From NCBI GenBank assembly GCA_949358305.1, contig OX442314.1, positions 55,437,369-55,501,368 of the forward strand: a stretch of 64,000 nt of DNA. Direction: 5' to 3'. The notes under the pieces were generated by a model. It worked only from the letters and a program-made list of their open reading frames with translations. It was not told the DNA's origin and did no database searches. Origin of the DNA: Strigamia acuminata. Taxonomy: Eukaryota > Arthropoda > Chilopoda > Geophilomorpha > Linotaeniidae. Of the stretch, positions 44,723-55,462 are shown one piece after another (positions within the stretch are counted from its first letter, which is position 1; the number at the start of each line of letters is the position of its first letter). The translations under genes were made by a program, and so were the position numbers.

Positions 44723-45294
44723 GCTGAAGTGCAACACTTCGACTAATTCTCAAAAAATAAACAAGTTCACCGGAAATCATTATTAAACTCAACTTTAAAC
44801 GTAACCGAAGATCAAACTAAATTCGCCGAAATTTTAATAAACTTCAATCGAAATGGAATGCTTCAAAATGTTTTATTAAATAATTTTTCAGGTTATTCAA
44901 TAATAAAAGGGTTACAAAAATATCGGGTTATTATTTCAGAAATTGACATCAAACAATATTCAAAATAAACACGTATCACAATTGTTTTAAATTCAAACTT
45001 AGAATCTAACAATTTTTTTTTTTTTTTTTTTTTAAAAAAAATAAATCTTAATAATTAAAGATCTCACAACGAATTGACTTAAATTCGACAGGACTTACAA
45101 TTAGCAAAATTATTTTGATTTTTCAAACAAATAATATGAAATTCACAAACGTAATCTGGATATTAAAAGGTTAGTTAAAAGGAAAACTCGAAAAACGGAC
45201 AAACTCTTAAAATTGAGAATTAACAAATTCCAATCTTAAATTATCATGGCGACACGCGAATTCCGAAGAACAGCAGCAGGTCGTGTCGCAAAAC
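44723..45294 (-). other. Noncoding 3' region of the Gypsy element
   Basis: AT-rich, with a run of about 22 T (45011-45032). No ORF of note. Confidence 0.6.
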
Positions 45295-47031
45295 CTACTT
45301 TTCGTCTTCATCTCGACTGTAAGTCGGACGTTCCACCTCTTCGCTAGATTTAGGTTCTGGCTCGAAGAGAACAACGTCGCGAACTGAATTCACGTTTTCA
45401 CCGACTTCTGGAATCGGGGAAACCGGTTTCAAATCGACTGAGGCTGGTACTTTCAACGATTCAAGAGGGATCTCGTGCTGTTTAGATCCCGCCTCGTAAA
45501 CGGACAACGGCGTAGGAAGAGCTCGTGCCCAGCCGGCATCAATAATGTCGTCCAGTTCCGGAGTAATCTGGTTAATCATGCGATACCAGATGTGTTCTAG
45601 CACGTTGAATTCTTCTGAGCGTTTGTTATTCAACACCCATCTCATTATCATAAGAGGGACATTGAAATTGGGAGATTTGTCAGCTCGAATTGAGTGAGAA
45701 ATTGACTTAGCCGCCTCGATGAGCATTGGTATATAATGATCCATCTCTTGGTGGGCGCGTTCGACGTTGGAAACCTCTTGCAGCGGCAAGAATGGTGACA
45801 CCACCAGAACCTTGGTGATTACGCTCTCCTTCAGGGTAATGTGGATGGGTTGACTGGTTAGGCCTGCTTGAGATGAGGGTGGCTCGGCGGCAGTGTACGC
45901 GTCCGACCACGAGAGAGGAAGTTTTTTTACCGCGGGCTCGAAAGACGACGGTAAAGGTACTTCACGCAGTTGAGAACGTGCTACCGAGGTAACCGTACTC
46001 ACTGGGTACTTACTCGCACTGGTGACGGTTGCTGAGGTACTCGGCTCAGGTTGTTTTTCTGTGAACCCACCGTAGGGTGTGTTCACTGGATTCATCTCTT
46101 CGGGGGAGATGAGAATGGCCTCATCGTCATCCTTAAAAACCAACTTGCATGTTTTGCAGATCACCCACGGCTTGGTAATTGGGGTGGAAAGTCCCTTTAC
46201 TATGAACGGTGTTGCATCGTAATCCCACGGATTATTCGCGAAACGGCGCTTCGAGCCTCCGCAGTTGCTGCAAACGACAGCGTGAATTCCCGCAACGATT
46301 GCAGTGGTCCAGCCACAACCGTTGCACAACGGGCATGGCACTTCGTTTCCCTTTAGAATCAAACAACTAGCCGGGTTGGCCGATTGTGTGTCTAAAAGGA
46401 CCTTTTCTTTTCGCTTGTTTTTGATGGGGTCTAAAACAAGACCTTGCGCGGCACGAGTCAGTACTTCAGTTGAGGTGCTAGCTCGTCTTTGAGAATAGTG
46501 GTCATAGGGTTGACTTCGTTGTCCTCCGCGGTAATAAGGGCGAGTCGAAGGTCCTCGTGGGGTCTTGGTACTCGAAGCTCCTTGATTCTGGGAAAAGCTG
46601 TCCTGTTTCTTGGGCCGCTCCTGAGTATGACGGGATGATTCCCGTTCGCCATATTCAGCAGCTAAGCGTGGATCGGCCTTGGCCTTGGTGACTTGACGAG
46701 CAGGTTCTCGTTCGCTTGATTCTGATTGCGAGCGAGGCTCCGTCCTAGCTTTTGGCATCTTCACCGTATACGTGCCATCACGGGATTGGTGACATTTGCT
46801 CCTCGAATGGTCCTCACGTACACGGGCTCCTACTCCTAGCAGAGTCTGGATATAGTTGGGGACTAGTCCCTGGTTGCTCTCCACCCATTGTGCAAATATC
46901 TCCACATCACGAGCTCGATCAGTGGGTTCCGCGTACAAAGGGGGCGGAGGCGGAGGTGGATCCGAGTCCGAGGAGTCGTCGCCGCGGACGTGGCGACACT
47001 TGGACGGCCCTGCTTTGTTCTTCTTATCCAT
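45295..47031 (-). CDS. ORF3 of the Gypsy element: Cys-pair accessory protein, function unknown
   Basis: An uninterrupted ORF occupying the env position. The frame is open to a Met at 47082 (595 residues), but Met18 at 47031 (MDKKNKAGPSK) directly follows an acceptor-like TTTCATTTCATAATAG and is my preferred start (578 residues). Numbering from 47082: proline run ~42-48, basic Ser/Arg/Gln-rich region ~85-205, cysteines at 250, 253, 256, 271 and 274 (C-x2-C-x2-C-x14-C-x2-C, with a CNGCG pattern like DnaJ or zinc-ribbon motifs), a pair at 309/312, and an acidic C-terminus. No signal peptide or membrane span is obvious, so it does not look like an envelope protein. I do not recognise the family. 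Confidence 0.8.
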   Translation of the reverse strand: MDKKNKAGPSKCRHVRGDDSSDSDPPPPPPPLYAEPTDRARDVEIFAQWVESNQGLVPNYIQTLLGVGARVREDHSRSKCHQSRDGTYTVKMPKARTEPRSQSESSEREPARQVTKAKADPRLAAEYGERESSRHTQERPKKQDSFSQNQGASSTKTPRGPSTRPYYRGGQRSQPYDHYSQRRASTSTEVLTRAAQGLVLDPIKNKRKEKVLLDTQSANPASCLILKGNEVPCPLCNGCGWTTAIVAGIHAVVCSNCGGSKRRFANNPWDYDATPFIVKGLSTPITKPWVICKTCKLVFKDDDEAILISPEEMNPVNTPYGGFTEKQPEPSTSATVTSASKYPVSTVTSVARSQLREVPLPSSFEPAVKKLPLSWSDAYTAAEPPSSQAGLTSQPIHITLKESVITKVLVVSPFLPLQEVSNVERAHQEMDHYIPMLIEAAKSISHSIRADKSPNFNVPLMIMRWVLNNKRSEEFNVLEHIWYRMINQITPELDDIIDAGWARALPTPLSVYEAGSKQHEIPLESLKVPASVDLKPVSPIPEVGENVNSVRDVVLFEPEPKSSEEVERPTYSRDEDEK

Positions 47032-47082
47032 AATGCTATTATGAAATGAAAAGAACGTATAAAATTTGTGAAGAAACTTCAT

Positions 47083-48138
47083 AAAAATATAACATGTATA
47101 AAATTCATCAAACTATTTAGTTTTATAAATAAAACCAATAGTTTTACGATTTATATCGAAAAAGGTATGATTTTCCAAAAAATATTACTCTAGGTTAGGC
47201 ACTAAACTAATGATAAATCTATTCCGGGGGTTTAATGAATTAAATTCATCGAAATATCTCGAAAAAACAACGTTTTTAAATTGTTAAATCGTGTGTGGGG
47301 GCAAATGGCGCCCTCTGTGGATAAAGTTGGGAACTTTACCCACCGTATTTGAGCGAGGAAAACAGTTACTTTTAAACAAAATAACCTTTTTTCGCAAGCA
47401 ATCATTATTTTAGTTCGATATAAATAAATTTATACGTAAAGGCTAAACATTACCACTACGGTTCCTTAACGATGAAAACTTCGAAAAAAGAACTCGTGAA
47501 CGGTGAAGCAGGACACAGGTCGTAACCGGACGAATGTCGGCGACGAAAATCGGATTTTTCTTGAAAGAAAAAAAACCAAACTGTCATAGAATGAACGTTT
47601 AAAATATTTTTCCGAAGAAACTTACGAACGGACACGTTGTCAAACGCACTATTCAACCGGGTTTCAGGCGAATTTTTTCGCGAATAAACGAACTCGTCGC
47701 TGACGAGGTAACAGGTCGGCGACGGAATTATTGGATTTTCCTTGTAAAGAAAATCAACTGTCAAGTAAAATTGTATTCATATTAAATTTTCGAGAAAACT
47801 TACGTTTGAATGCGTGTCGGAAATCAAATCTCGGCAGATTTAGACGAAAGGCAATGGTTGCGATATGTCAAGTGGAGTGTCACGCTTTGAGTAATACGAA
47901 GGTGAGAAAAACTACTCTCAAACTAGGGGTCAGCTCTAATTTCGAGGGATCTTCTCATTGGTTCGTGATTACTCATCCTGGAATTTGTTATTAATTCACA
48001 GGGGTAGACACTTGTATGAAAAATGTTTACACGAGGATTATTTAAATAAATAACTTCGTGAAAATCGAGCCATACAAAATTAAAATTTAGTGAGTAATTT
48101 CGAAAAATTATTTACTAAGACAACGTATAAGTTCAAAA
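47083..48138 (-). other. Region between pol and ORF3 with splice-donor-like sites
   Basis: No long ORF. Contains two diverged copies of a ~190-bp segment (about 47470-47640 and 47650-47820), each ending on the minus strand in a GTAAGTTT donor-like site (GT at 47625-47624 and 47803-47802). With the acceptor-like site before ORF3 this suggests spliced subgenomic RNA. Confidence 0.4.
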
Positions 48139-51100
48139 TCAGACGGATTTCTTCTGATTTCTGATTTTTCTAATTCGGGGGGATTTTTCTTTAAATCCCG
48201 TCCAAGTTTTTCGACGTAATGATTTTAGCAATTGCACAAAATCGGTTACGTATTTAGGGTTAGGTTTGGGAACACGTTTTGGTCTTTCGGCGTGTGCTTC
48301 CACCTTTCGTTTCTTACGAGATTTCTGCGGAATCTCGTCTTTACGACTCTCTATGGGAACTTCGGTTTCCATCGGGACATTTTCTTTTATTAATTCCTCG
48401 GAATTAGTAGCGTGTTCCTCCATCCATTTGGGGGTGGGATGAGGACCGCTTGTTCCTACTCTTTGGTCTATTGTCCATTCCTCAATCGGGTAGGAAGGAA
48501 TGTAAGGCGATAAATCTTGGATATTCACTGATGGTTCCTTGAAACCATCGGAAATTTTCCTTAAGGCGTAAGCGCTACCGCTGCTGAGAACCGCCGTGAT
48601 TTCCCACGGTCCGTTTCTCTTTTCAGCGAAGCCTGCTGAGATTCCCTTATCTTTATTGGATAAGATGTGTGTTGCCTTCCACACTAAATCTCCAACAACA
48701 AAATCACAAACATAAAATTTGTCTTTGTGTATTTTGTCGTGCTTTTCGTAATTTCGCTGTATCTTTTTATGCATTTCCTGGTGTGCTCTTTTGATCACTT
48801 CCAGAATGCTAAATACATAAGCTTCGGGATTAGTTCTGTCGAACTTAATCGCGTGTTTTATGATGCGCGGATCGAATGGCAACGGGACAGTTCTTCCCGT
48901 GTTAAGCATCATCGGCGTCGTGCCAGTTGATTCACTTTTTGCTGTGTGCATTGAAAAGGCGAAATGATTTAAATATTTCGGCCAGTGCGAATGCACATCA
49001 GAATAAATTGCCAATAACATCTTCAGGTCTCGGTTGGCCCTTTCTGTGATGTTAGCGGCGGCGTGATACGGACTAACGTGAGCAATGTCAATGTGATTTT
49101 TAGCGCAAAATTCTTCAAAGACCGTGCTCACAAATTGTCTTCCGTTATCAAATATAATCTTTTTTGGGTAGCCCCAGCGGTGAAACACTTCACTTAAGCG
49201 ATTGACTATGCACTCGCTGGAAGCTGTGGCCAGTGCGAACACTTCCACCCATTTAGTACAGTGATCAATGACTACTAAAATCCATTGAAGCTGTGACCTA
49301 CCCGCTGGTTTTGGTCCCATCAAGTCGATGCTGATTGTCTCCCAGGGGTTCGTCATGTTATGCGGCACATAACCAGATCGTCTTTGTTGATGCTGGTTTG
49401 GCTTGTATTGCTGGCAATGAGGGCAGCTGCGCACGTAGTTGCGCACGTCTTTTCTCATTTTAGGCCAAAAATACATGAGCTTTGCTCGTTCAAGAGTTTT
49501 GCCCATACCTGCATGGCCAGTAAGAGGGTGGCCATGACAGGCAAACAACGCTCGTTTGACTAAAACACGTGGAATCACGGCTTTAAATCCATTGCCCGAG
49601 TCGTTGAGCTCTTCTTCATAGGTTGGACAGAAGTAAATGAGCATTTGACTGCCATCTTCTTCTTCCTCGTCCAAACTATATCTCGAGATGATATTGAGCC
49701 AATATTCATCAGTAATTTCCTTTTTCTGTTCATCTGTGGCTTTCAGATAAACTAGAACTTTACTACATTCCGGATCTTCCAACTGCGCCTTGATTATTTC
49801 TTGACGAGTTGGAGGGGCATGCTTTAACACGTCGGTTAGAGCACTGTAAAGCGTTACATTTTTGTTTTTGCAACAATCATCAGTCTCTTCCCCCTTATTT
49901 TCAGAATTAGCCGGTACATCAGTATTGGCTTCTTCTGGAAAATCATTAAAATGAACGTGCAAATTCGAAAATGTAGCACGGCGTTTAATTGCGGGTTTTA
50001 GACACAAATGTCTATTTCCTGTCCAATTCGGGAAAAATTGTGTAATCTCTTCCGGCTCTACATAGTCATCAACTGGGGTGTCCAGTGCTGACAAAGGAGC
50101 ACGTGAAAGGGCGTCGGCTACTTGGTTTAAAGCGCCGCGCCGAAATTCGATTTTGAAAGCGCCGCACTGAATGCGTACGGCCCAGCGACCGAATCTTCCA
50201 GATGGTTCGGGCGTACTCATCAGCCATTTTAACGCTTGGGCGTCTGACTCCAGAGTGAAAGTGGTGTATTCTAGGTAGGGACGAAATTTATCTACCGCCC
50301 ATACTACAGCCAAACATTCTAACTCTGGAGTGGAATAGCGTTCCTCTGCTCCTCTCAAAACTCGGCTGGCATAAGCAACCGGTTTTGGGTGCAGTACCAT
50401 TTTCTGTTTCTTATTATCGAACACCTCGACGTCTTGGCACAGGACTGCACCAAGACCATCATGTGAAGCGTCGGTTAGGACAACAAATTGTTTGGTCATG
50501 TCAGGCATGTGTAATGCCTGAGTTTTGTCGCATAAAATGTTTTTTATACGTTCAAAAGCGTCGATTTGAGGTTTTTCCCAAACAAATTTTGCAGAATCGT
50601 GCATTATACTTGTTAATGGACGAGCTATCTCTGCGTGGCGCGGAATAAATTTTCGAAAAAAGTTTGACAGACCATGAAATCGTTGGATGTCTTTAGAGCA
50701 GGTAGGCGCTGGGAATTTCCTAACTGCTGCTACTTTGTCTGGATCGGGCATTAAACCATTTTCAGTGATAAAATGTCCCAAAAATTTTAAGGAAGTTCGT
50801 CCAAACTTGGATTTGGCCTTATTAATAGTTAAATTGGCCTTGTCCAGTTTTTCCAAAACATCCTTGATATGCTTCAAGTGATCTTTCCACGTGTTGGAAA
50901 AAATAATTATGTCGTCGAGGTAGACTAGCGCATGTTTATATAGTGCGTCGCCCATTACTCGACTCATGAGGTGTTGAAACGAAGAGGGTGCGTTGCATAA
51001 ACCAAAGGGCATCCTTTTAAATTGGAACTTTCCTTTTGGTGTATAAAACGCTGTTTTATTTTTATCCTCTTCGGCCATCTCCATTTGATGGTAACCTTGA

Positions 51101-52454
51101 GTAAGGTCCAAGGAGGTAAAATACTTTGCTCTGTTTGTATTGTGAATTAGCAGATCGATGCTAGGCATTTGGATCGCGTCAGTCACTGTAATGTTGTTAA
51201 GCCAACGGTAGTCAATGCATAATCGATAAGTCCCGTTGGGCTTAGCGACTATCACTGGGTGACTAATCTAGGGGCCGGTAGATGGTTCAATTAGGCCATC
51301 TGCCTCCAGCTCTTCCACAAGTTCGGTCATAATCGCCTTCTTGGCAGGATTATACATTCGGTACGGTTGCACTTTCCATTTTGCATCTTGTTTAAATTTA
51401 ATAGTATGCTTGGCTATGTCAGTGCAACCTACTTTGTCACGAAATGCATTTTGAACACTCAAAATTACTTGTCGTAACTTTTCTTTATTCTCGTCAGAGC
51501 TGTCACAGTCTGCCACTAGTCTCTCCGCCCAATCAGCTGGGGTGTGAGTTTCGTCCCCCTTAGCATCAATTGTGCGGAGCTTTGCTAGACTGCAATTCAA
51601 CTCCGTGGTTTCATACGGAGCTGTCCAACCGGGCATTAAGTCACAAGTGAAAACTGCCCGCATTGGGTTCAAATTAATTCCAGTCCTTCTCATGAAGTTG
51701 TGACCAAGGATTAGGCCACACACATTCTTTTCTAGAATTATGAAATTGGTCGGAGTTGACTTGATCTTATTGGCCCAGTTAACGCAAAGGGTCACTTGGC
51801 CGATTGGTTTGTGATCAATGCCTACTGCACAAACACGCATTCCTTTGGGGCATTCTTGAATGAATTCCACCGGAATCTCTGTGTTTGATAATAGTTGTAT
51901 TCCGATAAAACATTGGGTCGCCCCAGAATCCATTAGAGCATTATAATTTAATCCTCCAATATTGATATTCATTCGGGGGTCGTCAGTAAATCGAGTAGCT
52001 GATTTACTGTCGTAAACTTTACTTATGTACTCGACTCTCTCTTTGGTAGTGAAAATCTTTCCAAGTTGGGATCTTTTAATTTTTCCAAATTTACTTTTAA
52101 GTTTGTATTTGTTCCACTTTCCCTGAAAAATGGACAAATTCTTGAGTTGAGATGTCATTGCTTCCAGTCCTTCGTCCACTCCACCAGTAGAACTAGTGGC
52201 GCGTGCGAGAGTTGGAATTAAATCAAAATCAACTTCCATATTCATAGTTTCGGATAAAATTGACGAGTCACTCAACAAGGGTACCGTTAACTCTTGTGGT
52301 TGAATTAAAGACACCGCATCGGTGGCTTTATTCAGTGCGACATAAGGATCAATCGGGGGTTGATCTAACGATACAGCATCGATTGCTTTATTTAAAGAGA
52401 TAAAAGGTTTAATCGGGGGTTGAGTAATTGAGTCAACCCCCTGAATTAGTTTTT
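48139..52454 (-). CDS. pol: Pol polyprotein of the Gypsy element, interrupted by one TAG
   Basis: Read in the -1 frame from the shift site at 52449-52455. A 20-residue tandem duplication (QPPIKPFISLNKAIDAVS type, about 52315-52432) is followed by an aspartic protease (DSG near 51928, LILGHNF later). A TAG at 51268-51270 falls just before RT, at the EPSTGP motif where W or Y is usual. The frame then continues unbroken to 48139. From the GTG at 51255 (residue 1): RT catalytic D50 and YLDD 112-115; RNase H TDAS (D262), D338, D381; integrase zinc finger ending C611/C614; D644, D703 and E738 (35 residues between the last two). No chromodomain is seen. The domains catalyse cDNA synthesis and integration. 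Confidence 0.93.
51268..51270 (-). other. In-frame TAG in pol at the protease-RT boundary
   Basis: Reads ...GLIEPSTGP-TAG-ISHPVIVAKP... in one frame. Family alignments from memory have Trp or Tyr here, so TGG to TAG is likely. The downstream ORF has no ATG near its start. Confidence 0.9.
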
Positions 52455-52455
52455 T
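52415..52455 (-). promoter_or_regulatory. -1 programmed ribosomal frameshift signal, gag to pol
   Basis: Minus strand: slippery heptamer A-AAA-AAC (52455-52449) in gag codons ACA AAA AAC, directly followed by the gag TAA. A 7-base spacer TAATTCA comes next, then a perfect 9-bp stem GGGGGTTGA / TCAACCCCC with a 9-base loop (52441-52415). After slippage the frame reads AAA AAA CTA ATT CAG into pol. Heptamer, spacer and stem all match known -1 sites. Confidence 0.88.
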
Positions 52456-54650
52456 GTATCCTCACTAGGAGTGGGAGCTGAAGTGGTTGTCGCCTTAAGA
52501 TGTGATTTTAACAAATCAGCTATCGTTACTTGAAAATCGGCCAATTTCGAGTCGAGTTTCTTGTCGAGAAACTCGGCTGTCACCCAATTGGGTTTTGATC
52601 TTTTTGAGAGATCAATTGAGGTGGAGGGGTTGAAGCGCTTGTGAGAGTCGCTTTTTCCCCCTTTTTCCTCTTTTAATTTGGCAGCGAGTTTGGGACAAGT
52701 TCTTTTTATATGTCCCGGCTCGTGACAATAATAACACTTTCCCGTAGTGCTCTCGAAATGGGCTGTGAACAACCTTTCCATTGAGTTATCTTCGACTGTA
52801 CTTTCAGTATCGTCGGAGTCTTGTTCACTCGAGTTTTCTTCTTCCGTGCGAGCCGCACGAAGAGAAGTTTTACTTGGAAATAGTTTTGACTCTTTGTTGT
52901 TTTTAGCAACGGAGGGAGTCTCACCATTGTCGCATTCGAGAGTTGCTTCAAATTCGGTTGAATTTTCAAATCGGCAACGGTGTAGTCCGACATATTGTAG
53001 TATGTCGTCTACTGTGTAGTTTCCGTAAAGTCCTTGTCCTCGCAAGAGAGAGAAACTATCTTGAGTGACATTTTTGAAGAGACTGACTACCCCAGCCATG
53101 TCGCCTGGTGGCACTTTTCCTTGTTCTTGCGTGAAGCGCAAGAGGAAACAGTAGAGCGACTCGTCGGTGCGTTGCTTCACGTTGTCGAGTCGCCTAGCTC
53201 TGGTGAGCGGGACGAGATCAAAACGATCCAAGAACATTCTTTCAAACGTTCTCCAATTTGAAAATCGATGACACTGTTGCTGGAACTACTTTTGGGCATG
53301 GCCCAACAAGCGTCCGGGTACGGTTTGGAGTACCATGTCATCGAGTGACATTCCTCTGCCGAGCGCTGCAGCTTTTACGATTTCTAGAAATCGAGCTACT
53401 TCAGATTGTTTTCCATCGAAAATTGGAATGTCAATTCCTTTTTCAAATCGGCGATTAGAATTGTTTTGGCTACGACACTGACCAGCTAGTCCTTGAACTA
53501 TCTGTCTCAGGTTATCTTCTGACAACGGCGGAGCCGAATTATTTGAAGAAAAATCTTGACTCGTTCTAGGCGAATTACTTCGCCGAAAATGATTTCGATC
53601 GTTCCGATCGCGTCGGTCATTTTGATCATTTCGATCATTACAATCGTTTTGCTCGTTGCGGTTGTTTCGATCATCCCGATCGTCCCTTGGAGGGGAAGGA
53701 CGATTACGCCCGCCTCGAAAGTGAGGGCCATAATTATCCCTTCCTTGATCGTCGTTATAACCGAAATTATCGTTAAAATCATTTCGATTATCATTAAAAT
53801 CGTTCCGATTATCGTTATAATCATTTCGATTATTATTACGATTATAACGGAAGTTATCTCGATTATCACCATGATCATTACGATTATGATTATAATTTCG
53901 ATTATTGTCGTAATTATCTTGGTTATTATTATAATTGCGACTATTAAATCCGTTCCGTGCTGGAGACGGTTCACGTGAACGAGTCGAACGCGAGGGGGAA
54001 ATTCGCGGGGAATTTCCTCGTTGCGGGTTTAATCTTTGTCGATAGAAATTTGGGGAACGTAATTCGGGTTGAGACGTACGTGTGTTTCTCAACCCATTAT
54101 CTGCGCATCCGTCGGGAAACGGGTCACGCAAAGGCGGGGAAGCACGAAGTGATTCCCGCTGACGGCGTTGAAAGGTGGGAGACGCGGATCGCCCTCTCAC
54201 AGGCGTCGCCGGTCCGATTCGGTCGTCGTCTCGATGTTGTCGAGAACTGCTACGTAGCGGCGGATTTGGTGCTGAAGATTCCGCTGCGAACAACGGAGCT
54301 TCCTCACGCGGCCTCGATCTAGTCGCTTCGGGAACCGTATTCCTATCACGTTGGTACGTGTTATGAAACGTTCCCCGACTAGTCTGCCTATTTACCACGA
54401 TCACCTCGGGTGAAAGTGGTTGAGCAGCCGGACGACCACGGCAGTTTTCCGTGAAGCGCCTCGCTTCTCCTACCGATGAAAATTGCGTCATATTCAACTG
54501 ATAATGACGGCAAAATACTTCTAACTCGTCAGGTATGGGTAAACGTTCGGTCCTGAGGCTGTTTGGATTCGAGCGATCGAAAGACCGATCGCCGTCACTA
54601 CTGCCCCCGTGCACTGAGCCGAACAACGCCATAGTCTGATCGCGTGACAT
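52446..54650 (-). CDS. gag: Gag polyprotein of the Gypsy element, interrupted by one TAG
   Basis: ATG at 54650. The first 454 residues read to TAG at 53286-53288, then the same frame continues to TAA at 52446-52448. Residues ~1-230 are Ser/Arg/Pro-rich. ~233-357 is an extreme Asn/Asp/Arg-rich low-complexity tract (N-D-R-N repeats), likely disordered. The Gag capsid core starts at ~400 (FEKGIDIPIFDG) and spans the stop (GHAQK-TAG-FQQQC, RTFERMFLDRF, TDESLY). The usual Trp of the core (A-x2-W-F/Y) falls exactly on the TAG. One CCHC knuckle, CYYCHEPGHIKRTC, lies at about 52700. Forms the particle and packages RNA. It ends inside the frameshift signal. Confidence 0.9.
53286..53288 (-). other. In-frame TAG in gag capsid core
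   Basis: GHAQK-TAG-FQQQC. The reading frame is open for about 280 codons beyond. The position matches the conserved Trp of the retrotransposon Gag core. Confidence 0.9.
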
Positions 54651-55440
54651 AGTGAAGGAAATACTGAAGGTAATTTAGACGGAAAACTAGATAGCCTTTT
54701 TTAACACTCGAAGAAAATTCTAGTTCTTCTTAAAAAGTAATTTGTACACTTGTACAAGAAGAGAAATACACTTTTAAATCCCACAAAAGAATAAAAGTTA
54801 AACTACGCGTTTTTTCGATGAAAAATACGCTTAAATTAAACTAATAATGGAAATATTTCCTACCTTTACACGATCTGAAGTGGCTACGGACACAAATGGT
54901 CTGGTCTCGGTCAAAACTGGTCAGCAAACGGTCAAGAAGTGGTTCGAAATGGCACTGGTTGCAATGTCACGTCAAGTTGGTCAAGCTGTTGGAAAGCAAG
55001 TGAGACTTGCACTTTTGCTTTCCTAAATCCTTTGTTCGAAGAAGCAGTCGTGATTGGAAAATTGAGAAATACCTGTGGTGTTTAGACCCAAATATTTCTA
55101 TAATCCAAAATTTGAAGTGACCCACTTTGAGTGGCATTGTTCCTGGCGCAAATCTCACATTCTTGCCCTGCTTTGGATTAGTTCTATCAGTTTTAACCTT
55201 CCAGTGAAAGAAAAGAAAACTTAGAAACTTTTACAGGTGTGAAAAAATCTCTTTGAAAATATTTTGAAAAATATTTAAAGACTTTTTTCCAGTAAGTTCG
55301 AAATTTACTCAGTTATATTTTTTAAGGAAAAAATAACTTAGAAAATTTCAGTTTTTTCTCAAAAATTCAGCAAAATTTTAAATTTACAAAACTTGGGAAA
55401 AATTGCACTTTTTACTCAGAGTCCAATTTAAAATTGCAAC
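54651..55440 (-). other. 5' untranslated leader of the Gypsy element
   Basis: About 800 bp between primer site and gag ATG. One short minus ORF (54967-55158) lacks recognisable features. AT-rich with repeated AAATTTTC words near 55250-55400. Confidence 0.6.
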
Positions 55441-55441
55441 C

Positions 55442-55460
55442 TATCTCGGTAGAACCTCCA
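55442..55460 (-). other. Primer-binding site, tRNA-Gln-like
   Basis: Minus strand TGGAGGTTCTACCGAGATA begins 2 bases after the 5' LTR. It is complementary to ...TCTCGGTAGAACCTCCA, close to the 3' end of animal tRNA-Gln as I recall it (one position differs from the human sequence). TGG start and spacing are canonical. Confidence 0.75.
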
Positions 55461-55462
55461 CG

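Noticed and set aside
45295-47082. ORF3 as an envelope glycoprotein
   Set aside because: No signal peptide, membrane span or furin-type site is visible; cysteines form zinc-ribbon-like pairs.
53507-53978. Ile-rich ORFs on both strands
   Set aside because: Frame-shifted and antisense readings of the Asn/Asp-rich gag tract.
48139-54650. TAG reassigned to Trp in the host
   Set aside because: Only two sites in one transposon copy support it. No nuclear code change of this kind is known in animals, and nothing in the host genes here tests it.
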